DNA from: Lewinellaceae bacterium
GTDB lineage: Bacteria > Bacteroidota > Bacteroidia > Chitinophagales > Saprospiraceae
Assembly: GCA_020636355.1 (NCBI GenBank)
Contig: JACJYB010000017.1
Span: 1-64,000, forward strand
Reading direction: 5' to 3'
Length of the DNA stretch: 64,000 bases
In this document: positions 34,074 to 43,260 of the stretch, in pieces
How the letters are laid out: the number at the start of each line of letters is the position of its first letter
How positions within the stretch are numbered: position 1 is the stretch's first letter
Notes under the pieces: generated by a model
What the model saw: only the letters and a program-made list of their open reading frames with translations
Told to the model about the DNA's origin: nothing
Databases searched by the model: none
Position numbers and translations under genes: made by a program

Positions 34074-35807
34074 ATGTCATCCTTTGTTGTCTCCGCGCGT
34101 AAATATCGTCCAACCCGGTTTTCCGATATGGTCGGCCAGGAGCACATCGTACGCACCCTGCAGAATGCCATTCGTCAGGATAAATTAGCCCATGCCTTCC
34201 TCTTTTGCGGGCCTCGCGGGGTTGGCAAGACTTCAGCAGCCCGTATCCTTGCCCGGACCATCAACTGTATGGACCGTACGCCCGAAGGAGAAGCCTGCGG
34301 TACTTGTGCGACCTGTAAGGCATTTGCAGAACAACAGACCTTTAACATCATTGAACTGGACGCTGCGTCCTATAATTCGGTGGAGCACATCCGGAATCTG
34401 ACCGAGCAAGTACGCTTCCAGCCACAACAGGGGGCATACAAAGTATTCATCATCGACGAGGTGCATATGTTGTCACCGTCAGCGTTTAATGCCTTCCTGA
34501 AAACCCTGGAAGAGCCGCCGCCGTATGCTTTATTTATTCTCGCGACCACAGAAAAGCATAAAATCATTCCTACGATCCTGAGTCGCTGTCAAATCTTTGA
34601 CTTTCGCCGTATACCCACGGCGCAAACGGTCAGTCATTTGGAGCACATATGCACAGAGGAAGGGATCCAGGCGGAGGATGAAGCACTGCATATCATTGCA
34701 CAAAAAGGAGAAGGATCACTAAGGGATTCGCTTTCGATATTTGATCGCCTGGTCAGTTTTACGCAAGGTAAGTTGACTTATGACAATACCATTGAGAATC
34801 TGAATGTCCTGGACTACGATTATTACTTTAAAATGGTGGAAGCCTTTATGGTCGAGGCTTACAGTGAAGCTTTTGTTCTTTTTGATGAGATATTACGGAA
34901 AGGATTTGAACCGGAGACATTTGTCCTTGGACTTGGCGAGCACCTTCGCCAGCTGCTCGTTTGCAAACAGCAAAAAACCGTTCCATTACTGGAAGCGAGT
35001 GATCTGCTTAAGTCCCGCTATGCCAGTCAGGCCAATCAGGCTCCTTTACGTTTTTTGCTGAGTGCGCTCCAGATCATTAATGAAACCGATATTGCCTTTC
35101 CCCGGGCTCGCAATAAGCGTCTGCATGTGGAATTGGCCCTTCTGAAAATGAATTACGCACACCGGCAGGAGATCGTCGAGTTGTCCGCTGAAAAAAAAAA
35201 TCCTGACCTAAACGGTACGATCAAAAAGGAAGTTTTTGATCTTCCCGGAGAAGTTATTGATCAATCGCCGATCAAAAAAGCTAGCCCGGTTTTAACCACT
35301 GAAAAGAGTAAGACACCCCTGCCAGCTAACCGGGAAGAAGAGGCCGAGAGCCTGGATACCCCGCTGCTCATCAGTCTTGAGCACATCGAACAGCAAATCC
35401 GGCTACAGGAAGATGAGAAGGAGACCCATCTTACCCTGACTCAGGCGAATGTTGAAAAATTATGGCAAACTTATGCTGAGGAGGTAGAGTCCCCTTCTCT
35501 AAAAAGCGTACTCATGAATGTGGGTCTTGAGCTTGACCGGGAGGTAATCAAATGTGGAGTAGGCACCCAGTTTGCGCGCACCGTGCTGCAGCAGGAGAAT
35601 GATCTGGTCCAGTACATTCGTGACCGGGTGGGTTTGCCTTCTTTGCAAATGGAAATTTTTATTGACCCGGATCGAGCGCCAGAAGATCAGGATCAGAAGA
35701 GGAAAATACTGACCAACAAAGAGAAATTCGATCTGATGGTCGAAACCAACCCGAACATCAAAACTCTTCAGGAAAAATTTACTTTGCGGATAGACCACAA
35801 TGGTTAA
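34074..35807 (+). CDS. dnaX: DNA polymerase III subunits gamma/tau
   Basis: This is the clamp-loader ATPase, 577 residues from the ATG at 34074; an ATG at 34023 would add 17 residues ahead of the conserved MSSFVVSARKYRP start. Visible parts: Walker A GPRGVGKTSAARI, zinc cysteines (INC, then CGTCATC), Walker B DEVHMLS, sensor 1 FILATTEKHKIIPTILSRCQ, the collar domain III ending about residue 370, then a less conserved tau tail. At the junction (codons 373-376) lies a run of exactly ten A residues. One extra A would give KKKS-stop, and one fewer KKILT-stop, so either slip yields a protein of about 377 residues with only domains I-III. Confidence 0.95.
   Translation: MSSFVVSARKYRPTRFSDMVGQEHIVRTLQNAIRQDKLAHAFLFCGPRGVGKTSAARILARTINCMDRTPEGEACGTCATCKAFAEQQTFNIIELDAASYNSVEHIRNLTEQVRFQPQQGAYKVFIIDEVHMLSPSAFNAFLKTLEEPPPYALFILATTEKHKIIPTILSRCQIFDFRRIPTAQTVSHLEHICTEEGIQAEDEALHIIAQKGEGSLRDSLSIFDRLVSFTQGKLTYDNTIENLNVLDYDYYFKMVEAFMVEAYSEAFVLFDEILRKGFEPETFVLGLGEHLRQLLVCKQQKTVPLLEASDLLKSRYASQANQAPLRFLLSALQIINETDIAFPRARNKRLHVELALLKMNYAHRQEIVELSAEKKNPDLNGTIKKEVFDLPGEVIDQSPIKKASPVLTTEKSKTPLPANREEEAESLDTPLLISLEHIEQQIRLQEDEKETHLTLTQANVEKLWQTYAEEVESPSLKSVLMNVGLELDREVIKCGVGTQFARTVLQQENDLVQYIRDRVGLPSLQMEIFIDPDRAPEDQDQKRKILTNKEKFDLMVETNPNIKTLQEKFTLRIDHNG
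35191..35241 (+). promoter_or_regulatory. A10 slippery run and downstream hairpin in dnaX
   Basis: Ten consecutive A residues (35191-35200) sit in the frame GAA-AAA-AAA-AAT. Both alternative frames stop at once: TGA 2 codons on (35204-35206) after a one-A insertion, TAA (35208-35210) after a one-A loss. A 9-bp hairpin with arms GATCAAAAA (35219-35227) and TTTTTGATC (35233-35241) follows 18 bases later. Thermus dnaX uses a similar A run for transcriptional slippage (established). Function here is inference. Confidence 0.6.
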
Positions 35808-35869
35808 TCCTCCCCATTAATGACCGGCAATCGTTGTTACTCATGGGCTAAAGAACCATCTTAAAATGA

Positions 35870-35903
35870 GAACACGTGCTCGCCACCGGACAAGCACGTG
35901 TTC
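35870..35903. terminator. Bidirectional terminator between dnaX and susD
   Basis: Arms GAACACGTGCT and AGCACGTGTTC form an 11-bp perfect stem around a 12-base loop, placed between two convergent genes. The plus-strand side continues ATAGTTTTG and the minus-strand side TCATTTTAAG, so both have moderate T tracts. Confidence 0.8.
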
Positions 35904-35931
35904 ATAGTTTTGAAGGTAAAGGGAATGTCGA

Positions 35932-37629
35932 TTAGTTATAGCCGGGATTCTGAGGATACCCGCCTACGGTACGGTCGATCTGATCCTGAGGGATCGGCCG
36001 AACGGTATGAAAATCCTGAATATTCTGAGCAGCAACAAGGTTATGTAACCGGACACGCTCAATCAGTTTATTGGTACGGGTTAGGTCCATCCAGCGATGA
36101 CCTTCGCCCAATAATTCACGGGCTCTTTCGTCCAGGATGAAATCTATATCCACCAGGTCGGCCGTGATGGCATTTTCTGCTTCTTTGCCTGGCCAGGCTC
36201 CGCGGGCGCGTATGACATTGATGTCATCAGCAGCACCCTGCTTATTACCCATTTTCAAGCGGGCCTCCGCACGGAGCAGATAAGCTTCGCCTAAACGCAT
36301 CAGAATAAAGTCACGTTGACCTTGTTCCTTTTGACGATCCGGACGGGTAGGATCGATCCACTTATTGAGTGAAGGGAAGATCCGTTCCCGGTTGACGCAA
36401 TTGGCGCAATACTCTTTCCGCTCTACATACACCGTATACCTCGTTGCAGCGATGCGCTCATCCGTCCAAAGTTGATCACGCTGTGGTCCCGGAATAAATA
36501 AAGCGGTGTCACCAACCGTGAACTTGGGCTGGCCGGAAACGCCGTACCCTTTGGCTTGGTCATCATCCGTCCATTTTGGTATGGTTGAAGCATTGTTAGA
36601 AATCCAGGCATGCTTAAACGATTTGTCATAACGGGCATCCACGTTACGATCCCATAAACCAAGACAAAAATCGGTAGGGCGGAAACGTTTCCAGGGACGG
36701 CCGTTCGCAATATCGCGGGTCATTCCCGGACGCACATCGTACTCGAACAAGAAATAAAGGTGTCCGCGGTTTCCTTCCCCATCGATGCCTTCATCGACCT
36801 GGGTCTTACTGTTCTGGACCGTAAAGATCATCTCAGCGTTTTGCTCATTTCCGATAACCCACAGATCGGCATAATCGGGAAGAAGCGCGAATCCATAATC
36901 GTTGATTACACTGGAGAAGAGTGATTCGGCACGCGACTCATCGCCACTTTCTGCAAACGACTTCCAGCTTCTCGTCAATAAAGCCTTGCCCAGCAGGAAT
37001 TGAGCCGCCGGCTTGGTGGCACGACCGAAATCCGTCTGCTTGTCCGGTAAATTTGCAATAGCAAATTCCAGGTCCGGGACGATGGCCTGCTTGTACACTT
37101 CGGCTATGGAGGTCCGGTTTGCATCTACCTCAACGCCTTCGGTTTCTTCCAGTGTAAGATGGACATCACCATAATGCGAGGTCAGCATGTAGTAAAACAG
37201 GGCACGCAGAAAGCGAACCTCTGCAATACGTTCATTTTTGGTTGATTCAGGAATGTCCAGAGTCTGAGAACGGTTGATTACCGCATTAGCCTGGTTGATA
37301 CCCCGATAGAAATCCCTCCATGCATCTCTTACAAATCCCTGGGTCGGGTTCAATCCGCCATCGTAGCGATTCAACGTCTTATGGCTACCGTCTGCCCCAT
37401 TTTCATACGTATCCGTACCGAAGACAGACATTGAAAATCCACGCTCAACGCCAAAAAATGGTTTCATCCACCAGTAGGTGGCTTTAACAGCATCCTCAAA
37501 TCCGGAAGCTGTCGTATAGTAAGATGATGCGGATACGTCCGACACCAATTGTTCTTCCAGGAACTTGTCACAAGACTGCGTAGTGAGCGCCAGGAAGATC
37601 ACGGTTAATAAAATTATCTTGTTTTTCAT
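35932..37629 (-). CDS. SusD/RagB-family glycan-binding lipoprotein
   Basis: This is an outer-surface lipoprotein of about 565 residues that captures glycans for the SusC channel. The start at 37629 gives the leader ILLTVIFLALTTQSC with a standard lipobox; a second ATG three codons earlier is possible. SusD features: the TPR-like N-half with VRFLRALFYYMLTSHYGDVHL, PAAQFLLGKALLTRSWKSF, and the C-terminal MRLGEAYLLRAEARLKMGNKQGAADDINVIRARG and LGEGHRWMDLTR. Its start follows the susC stop by 12 bp, so the two are cotranscribed with susC first. The sugar bound is unknown; neighbours suggest a keto- or deoxy-modified sugar route rather than starch. Confidence 0.93.
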   Translation of the reverse strand: MKNKIILLTVIFLALTTQSCDKFLEEQLVSDVSASSYYTTASGFEDAVKATYWWMKPFFGVERGFSMSVFGTDTYENGADGSHKTLNRYDGGLNPTQGFVRDAWRDFYRGINQANAVINRSQTLDIPESTKNERIAEVRFLRALFYYMLTSHYGDVHLTLEETEGVEVDANRTSIAEVYKQAIVPDLEFAIANLPDKQTDFGRATKPAAQFLLGKALLTRSWKSFAESGDESRAESLFSSVINDYGFALLPDYADLWVIGNEQNAEMIFTVQNSKTQVDEGIDGEGNRGHLYFLFEYDVRPGMTRDIANGRPWKRFRPTDFCLGLWDRNVDARYDKSFKHAWISNNASTIPKWTDDDQAKGYGVSGQPKFTVGDTALFIPGPQRDQLWTDERIAATRYTVYVERKEYCANCVNRERIFPSLNKWIDPTRPDRQKEQGQRDFILMRLGEAYLLRAEARLKMGNKQGAADDINVIRARGAWPGKEAENAITADLVDIDFILDERARELLGEGHRWMDLTRTNKLIERVRLHNLVAAQNIQDFHTVRPIPQDQIDRTVGGYPQNPGYN

Positions 37630-37641
37630 TTTCTGCAAATT

Positions 37642-40600
37642 TTAGAATTGGGCTTTGATTCCGAATAAGATCAATTTGGTGCTCGGGGTGGTGCCAGCTC
37701 CGAGGCTTGGCAAATCACCGGTATCCGTATCGTCCACTTCAGGATCGAAGGTGCTGTACTTGGCGGCAAACCACAGGTTCTGGCCGGATACATACACTTC
37801 CAGCTTACTCATATTCAGTTTGCTGGAGATCGAAGAAGGCAGTGTATAGCCCAGATTTAAGTTCCTCAATTTGACATAACTGCCATCGAAATAACCACGG
37901 GTCTGTCCATCACGAGGGAATTCCTGGTTCTGATTTGGCCGGGGATTTTCATTGCTCGGATTATCGATCGTCCAGTAATCCACATTCAGGTTATTATACC
38001 GGGCGAACAATGAATTATTTCCTACGTGAAAGTCACTATAAACCATTTGACCAACCCGGTAGTAAATGAAAGCGCTCAGACTGAGGTTTTTGTACCGGAA
38101 GGTGTTGTTGAGTCCTCCAAAGAAATCCGGAACGTCCGTACCCAGGATAACCCGGTCATTGGCGGAAATTATGCCATTTCCATCAGTGTCATCCAGTTTG
38201 ATTTCACCGGGTACTTTCGCCTCCCGGGTTGCTGCTTCCTCGACTTCATTGGCCTGATAGATACCTATCTTCCGATAATCGAAAAATACGCGGATTGGTT
38301 GTCCGATAAACCAGCGATTACCGATGTCATCGATCGCATTGCCATTTTCATCACGCAAGGCCAAAGCGGTGATCTTCTCTTTGTAACTGGCAATGTTCCA
38401 GTCCAGATCCCAGTTGAATCCATCCGGATTCTGGACCAAAGCTGCAGATAAGCCCAGTTCGATCCCTGAAGTTTGAGTGGATCCGATGTTTTGCAGAACG
38501 CTTGTATAACCCGAAGTAGGAGGCAGGTTACGTGCCAGCAAAATGTCCTCTGTACTGGTCCGGTAAAAATCTATGGAACCACTGAACCGGCCATTCAGGA
38601 AATCATAATCCAGACCGACATCAAATGTTTTGGATACTTCCCAATTCAAATCCGGATTGGGGATTTCGTTCAGCCCGAATCCATAAGCATTGGCACCGCC
38701 AAAGGAATAGACTGTACGGGCAAGGCGACCTGCCGTCTGGTAAGGATTTACCGAAGTATTCCCTACTTCTCCATAGGAAGCGCGCAGCTTGAGCGAATTC
38801 AGCCAGTTGATATCTGAAAATAAGTCTTCACCGATCTGCCAGCCGGCGGAAATACCCGGAAAATAACGCCATTTGTTACCGGACAAGCGGGATGAACCAT
38901 CAGCACGCAGTGTAGCCTGGATCATGTATTTACCACCAATTTCATAACTGGCGCGCCCCATAAATGAAGCCAGAGACCACTCGGTCAAACGCGATCCGAC
39001 TACTCCTTTTACCTCAGCAGTACCCAGGTTGTAGAACAACTGCGATTCGTAAGGTAAATTGGCTACGTCAGTACGGTGGGATTCAGATCGCAAATGCTGG
39101 ATACTCTGTAACAAGGTTATTCCCAGATTGCTATTGCCTAATCCTTTGTTGTAGTTCAATAAGTTTTCCAGGGTATAACCTACATCACTGAAGTTTTCGA
39201 TCTGAGCATCAGCGGGTCCTCCCCGGTTGTCATTAGTTAATGAACTCCGGAACTGTCCGCGTTGATAATAGCGGATGTCAGGACCAAATGTGGAGGTAAA
39301 CTTCAGGTCTTTCATCAGGTTAGCACTGAGGTAAACCGGAGCAAAAATCCGGGTTACTTTGCGCTCATCTACATAGGCTCCTGGTAAGATTTCATTCAGA
39401 GGGTTTGTACGGATACCGTCATTGGTCGGGAGGAAGCGAGGAGTGCCATCCTCGTTGTACGGTACCCCCAGTGGAATGTTGCCAAGCGCTTCACCCATGG
39501 TCGCACTGGAACCCCAGTTCTGGATCGAGTTGGAAACGGTAAAGGAGACACCCGTCTTAAAGATTTTGCTGATTTCGTGATCGAGATTCAGACGACCGGA
39601 CACCCTTTTGTAGTCCATATTTTCGATGATACCCAATTCATCATACAGACCGACGGAAAAGTTGAATTGAGTTTTAGCTGTTCCGCCACGAACACCAATT
39701 TGATGGTTGGTTTGCCAGCCATTTTTCAGGACGAGATCCAGCCAGTCGGTATCAATCCCATTTTTAATAGCTTCCAGCTGTTCGGGAGCAAATACGTCTT
39801 CATCCGCCTTGATGGTTCCGTTCCAACCATTTCGCTGGGATTCACGACGCATGGCCATGTATTCCTGAGCATTCATCATATCAATATTGGTGATCGGACT
39901 GGTCACCCCGTAATAACCGTCATAAGTAACCACCGTGCGTCCAGATGTTCCTCTTTTTGTGGTTATAATGACCACACCATTAGCACCTCTTGAACCGTAA
40001 ATGGCAGTTGCTGCTGCATCCTTCAGAATCTCCATGGATTGGATATCCTGTGGATTGATGTCACTGATGGCGTCTGTGCCGCTGGTTTGCGGGATGCCGT
40101 CAATAACAAATAATGGGTCGTTGGAAGCGGAAATTGAGCGCCGACCCCGGATGCGTATGGTGGGAGCCTGACCAGGGCGACCACCGGTACTTTGGATGTC
40201 CACTCCCGCCACTTGTCCCTGCATAGCCTGTACTCCGGAGGATACAGGAATGGAAGAGATTTTCTCATTATCCAGTGTGGCAATAGACCCGGTCACATCT
40301 CTTTTTTTCTGACTACCATACCCAACGACAACGATCTCTTCGAGAGCCGATGCCAGTTGGTTCATCTGGATGTCAACGGAGGTCTGACCAGCTACCTCTA
40401 CTTCGATGAATTCGTATCCAAGGAAGGAACAGACGAGGGTGGCATTTTCCTGAACAGTAATGCTATAGGTACCGTCCACATCGGTGATCACCCCGTTAGA
40501 GGTACCTTTCTCGAGAACCGTTGCTCCGATCATCGGAGCGCCCGTCTCGTCGGTAACGGTTCCAGAAACCGTAATTTCTTCCTCCGAATTTGCGATATTT

Positions 40601-40686
40601 GGAGGAGAAGAAGCCCACATCACCCCATTATTTAAGACCGAGACCAGGGCCAAAAACAAGGTGATACCAAGTAACTTTAATTTCAT
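37642..40686 (-). CDS. SusC/RagA-family TonB-dependent outer membrane transporter
   Basis: This is an outer-membrane barrel of 1014 residues that imports oligosaccharides with SusD. A signal peptide is followed by a CarboxypepD_reg-like domain (ITVSGTVTDETGAPMIGATV), the TonB box region EEIVVVGYGSQKK, the plug domain with the SusC signature GRRSISASNDPLFVIDGIPQ and EILKDAAATAIYGSRGANGVVIITTKRG, then the 22-strand barrel ending in the aromatic residue F. The length is typical. It heads the susC-susD unit and diverges from the oxidoreductase operon. The 128 bp between them hold a LacI-type site. Confidence 0.95.
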   Translation of the reverse strand: MKLKLLGITLFLALVSVLNNGVMWASSPPNIANSEEEITVSGTVTDETGAPMIGATVLEKGTSNGVITDVDGTYSITVQENATLVCSFLGYEFIEVEVAGQTSVDIQMNQLASALEEIVVVGYGSQKKRDVTGSIATLDNEKISSIPVSSGVQAMQGQVAGVDIQSTGGRPGQAPTIRIRGRRSISASNDPLFVIDGIPQTSGTDAISDINPQDIQSMEILKDAAATAIYGSRGANGVVIITTKRGTSGRTVVTYDGYYGVTSPITNIDMMNAQEYMAMRRESQRNGWNGTIKADEDVFAPEQLEAIKNGIDTDWLDLVLKNGWQTNHQIGVRGGTAKTQFNFSVGLYDELGIIENMDYKRVSGRLNLDHEISKIFKTGVSFTVSNSIQNWGSSATMGEALGNIPLGVPYNEDGTPRFLPTNDGIRTNPLNEILPGAYVDERKVTRIFAPVYLSANLMKDLKFTSTFGPDIRYYQRGQFRSSLTNDNRGGPADAQIENFSDVGYTLENLLNYNKGLGNSNLGITLLQSIQHLRSESHRTDVANLPYESQLFYNLGTAEVKGVVGSRLTEWSLASFMGRASYEIGGKYMIQATLRADGSSRLSGNKWRYFPGISAGWQIGEDLFSDINWLNSLKLRASYGEVGNTSVNPYQTAGRLARTVYSFGGANAYGFGLNEIPNPDLNWEVSKTFDVGLDYDFLNGRFSGSIDFYRTSTEDILLARNLPPTSGYTSVLQNIGSTQTSGIELGLSAALVQNPDGFNWDLDWNIASYKEKITALALRDENGNAIDDIGNRWFIGQPIRVFFDYRKIGIYQANEVEEAATREAKVPGEIKLDDTDGNGIISANDRVILGTDVPDFFGGLNNTFRYKNLSLSAFIYYRVGQMVYSDFHVGNNSLFARYNNLNVDYWTIDNPSNENPRPNQNQEFPRDGQTRGYFDGSYVKLRNLNLGYTLPSSISSKLNMSKLEVYVSGQNLWFAAKYSTFDPEVDDTDTGDLPSLGAGTTPSTKLILFGIKAQF

Positions 40687-40765
40687 AAGACTTAATTTTG
40701 TAAAAGGATGGTGAAATAGAATTAATCGGAAAGCATGCGTAAAAATTAAAAAAGAAATTTACTTT

Positions 40766-40779
40766 GCAAACGATTTCGT
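40766..40779. promoter_or_regulatory. Putative LacI-family operator between susC and the oxidoreductase operon
   Basis: GCAAACGATTTCGT has the core AAnCGnTT with the central CG expected for LacI/CcpA-type regulators and near-symmetric half sites (GCAAAC and GAAATC). It sits 80 bp from susC and 36 bp from the oxidoreductase start, so one regulator could control both directions. No LacI gene is in the window. Confidence 0.45.
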
Positions 40780-40814
40780 AAAAATATTCTTCTGTGTCAG
40801 ATAAATTATAAGCC

Positions 40815-42176
40815 ATGAAAAAAGCAAACCCGACCCGCCGTCAATTCATTCGGAATACCGCCTTGGGAGCCGCCTCTTTGTCCCTCCCACTTACTGCTAA
40901 GAGCTATAGAAGAATCCTAGGGGCTAATGACCGTATTCGTGTAGGTATCGTAGGGTTTTCGAATCGTTGCCGCGGCGCGCTGATCCCTGCCTTCCAAAAC
41001 AATTACCGCGAAACGAATTTTGAGATTGTTGCTCTTTCAGACATCTGGAATCGCCGCCGGGAAGAGGGGGCAGCCTTTCTTAAAGAGAAATTTGGGAATG
41101 ACATCACCCTACACCCGAACAATGAATCCTTGTACGAGGCCAACGCAGTGGATGCGGTCATCATCTCTACGGCAGACTTCCAGCACGCCTTGCACGCTAC
41201 CGAAGCGGCACATGCCGGGAAGGATGCCTACGTTGAAAAACCTTTCGCAGAAACCATGGCAGATGCCCGGGTAGCTTTAAAGGCCATCAAGGAAGCGGGG
41301 ATAATTGTCCAGATAGGATCACAGCGGCGCTCCGGAGCCAATTACCACCGAGCCAACGATTACATCAAGTCCGGAAAATTTGGAGATATCGTTATGGTCG
41401 AAATGACCTGGAATGTCAATCAGCCCGGACGATGGAGGCTTCCGGAACTTACTGCTTCCATTCGTGAAAGTGACACCGATTGGAAGCGCTACTTGCTTAA
41501 CCGGCCTTATGAGGCTTGGGATCCGCGCAAATACCTGGAATACAGATTGTTTTGGCCCTATTCTTCCGGCATACCCGGTCAGTGGATGTCCCACCAGATC
41601 GATACGGTACACTGGTTTACCGGCATCCCTCATCCGCGGAGCGTAGCTGCCAATGGTGGCATCTATCTTTGGAAGGATGGTCGCAAGAATTTCGATACGA
41701 TGACGGCTGTTTTTGATTACGGACCATTGGATAATCCAAACAAAGGATTTCAGGTCGTCTATTCATCAAGGTTTACCAATTCGGCAGGCGGAACCAAGGA
41801 AATTTATTACTCAAATGGAGGTGAATTGAACTTGGACACCAATAAAGTTACTCCTACCGGAGGCCTTAATAAACATTTCGCCGATGAAATGGGCATGCAG
41901 GCCAATTTGCTGGAAGAATATGATCTATCCTCCGCATCGGATGCAAAAGTGGAGACTTCCGCCAATACGGGCGGCGATCCCCTGACCACCGCACACATGC
42001 GCAACTGGATGGATAGTGTCCGGAGCAGAACCACACCGAATGCCCCGGTTGAAGCCGGTTATAATCATTCAATTTCAAACATTATGACCACAGCGGCACT
42101 GCGGACCGGTCAGTATGTTACTTTTGATGAGGTCAACCAGGAAGTTTTAGCCGGCGGAAAAGTATTTCAATATTGA
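40815..42176 (+). CDS. Gfo/Idh/MocA-family oxidoreductase with Tat signal
   Basis: This is a periplasmic NAD(P)-dependent sugar oxidoreductase of 453 residues. The N-terminus TRRQFIRNTALGAASLSLPL is a twin-arginine signal. The Rossmann part carries RIRVGIVGFSNRCRG (dinucleotide loop), then VDAVIISTADFQHA and the conserved EKPFAETMADA. The second half has the usual beta-sheet domain with QRRSGANYHRAND and MSHQIDTVHWF. Tat-exported members often keep a tightly bound cofactor and oxidise or epimerise sugars outside the cytoplasm. It starts an operon with DUF6807 (4 bp away) and a sugar isomerase. A TatA gene is in the window at 49439. Confidence 0.93.
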   Translation: MKKANPTRRQFIRNTALGAASLSLPLTAKSYRRILGANDRIRVGIVGFSNRCRGALIPAFQNNYRETNFEIVALSDIWNRRREEGAAFLKEKFGNDITLHPNNESLYEANAVDAVIISTADFQHALHATEAAHAGKDAYVEKPFAETMADARVALKAIKEAGIIVQIGSQRRSGANYHRANDYIKSGKFGDIVMVEMTWNVNQPGRWRLPELTASIRESDTDWKRYLLNRPYEAWDPRKYLEYRLFWPYSSGIPGQWMSHQIDTVHWFTGIPHPRSVAANGGIYLWKDGRKNFDTMTAVFDYGPLDNPNKGFQVVYSSRFTNSAGGTKEIYYSNGGELNLDTNKVTPTGGLNKHFADEMGMQANLLEEYDLSSASDAKVETSANTGGDPLTTAHMRNWMDSVRSRTTPNAPVEAGYNHSISNIMTTAALRTGQYVTFDEVNQEVLAGGKVFQY

Positions 42177-42180
42177 GCTG

Positions 42181-43248
42181 ATGAATCCTTCAAATCCTTA
42201 CCAAAGTTTACAACATAAAACCGGCTTACTGGTCATCGCAATGCTGGCATACGGGATATTAATGGCGCAAAAACCTACGGAAGTGAAACCTGTTGAACTT
42301 ATTCCGCATCCGCAGGATTCCGTTATTGATGTTTATATCGATGGCCGGCCGTTTACCAGTTACCGGTATACGCATAAGCTGGAGAAACCGGTATTATACC
42401 CGATCGTCAGTGCGCATGGTAAGTCCATCACGAGGGGCTTTCCGCTGGAGCCTCGTCCCGGTGAACGCATAGACCATCCCCACCATGTGGGTTTATGGTT
42501 TAACTACGGTGATGTCAACGGGCTTGATTTCTGGAATAATTCTTCGGCGATAGCGTCCGATCAACTTATCCATTACGGAAAGATCTTTCATGATGCCTAT
42601 CAAATTGTCGAAGATCAGGAAGGTCCGGCGTTGAAGGTTCAATGTACCTGGAAAGATCACGCCGGCCAGGCCTTGCTGAAGGAATCCACCATATTCAGGT
42701 TCAAAAAAGACCGGGATGGTTACGTTATAGATCGCCTGACCACACTGGAAGCCTTGCAGGAGGTTTCCTTTGAAGATAATAAAGAAGGTGTTTTGGGTAT
42801 GCGGGTTGCCAGAGAACTGGAAATGCCATCGAACAAGCCGGATCTTTTTACGGATGCACAGGGTAACGTCACCGCAATCAAAGTATTGGACAATACCAAC
42901 GTAACCGGTGATTATCTGAGCAGCGAAGGCCTTAAGGGTGATGCTGTCTGGGGCACGCGGGGGCGCTGGGTTCGTTTGGCCGGGACAATGGAAGGTATGC
43001 CCGTATCGATTGCCATCATTGACCATCCGGATAATGTAGGCTACCCTACCTATTGGCATGCCCGCGGTTATGGATTATTTGCAGCCAATCCGCTGGGTCA
43101 GGCCATTTTTTCAGAAGGAAAAGAAGCCTTGCATTTCAAACTCTCCAAAGGGGAATCAACGACCTTCAAATACCGTATTGTCATCCAGGATAACCGTGAA
43201 ATGACACCACAGCAGATTGAGCAATTCGTTATAGATTTCACCAACTGA
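42181..43248 (+). CDS. DUF6807 (PmoA-like) exported protein
   Basis: This is a 355-residue exported protein with a leader LLVIAMLAYGILMA. The DUF6807 domain, often labelled PmoA by automated pipelines, has the conserved DHPHHVGLWFNYGDVNGLDFW segment and, later, NVGYPTYWHARGYGLFAANPLGQ. The His-rich motif suggests a metal or sugar site; a link to methane oxidation is not supported by anything here. Genes of this family usually lie beside Gfo/Idh/MocA oxidoreductases and sugar isomerases, as they do here, so a step in sugar catabolism is likely. Confidence 0.85.
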   Translation: MNPSNPYQSLQHKTGLLVIAMLAYGILMAQKPTEVKPVELIPHPQDSVIDVYIDGRPFTSYRYTHKLEKPVLYPIVSAHGKSITRGFPLEPRPGERIDHPHHVGLWFNYGDVNGLDFWNNSSAIASDQLIHYGKIFHDAYQIVEDQEGPALKVQCTWKDHAGQALLKESTIFRFKKDRDGYVIDRLTTLEALQEVSFEDNKEGVLGMRVARELEMPSNKPDLFTDAQGNVTAIKVLDNTNVTGDYLSSEGLKGDAVWGTRGRWVRLAGTMEGMPVSIAIIDHPDNVGYPTYWHARGYGLFAANPLGQAIFSEGKEALHFKLSKGESTTFKYRIVIQDNREMTPQQIEQFVIDFTN

Positions 43249-43260
43249 GAAACCTGACCG

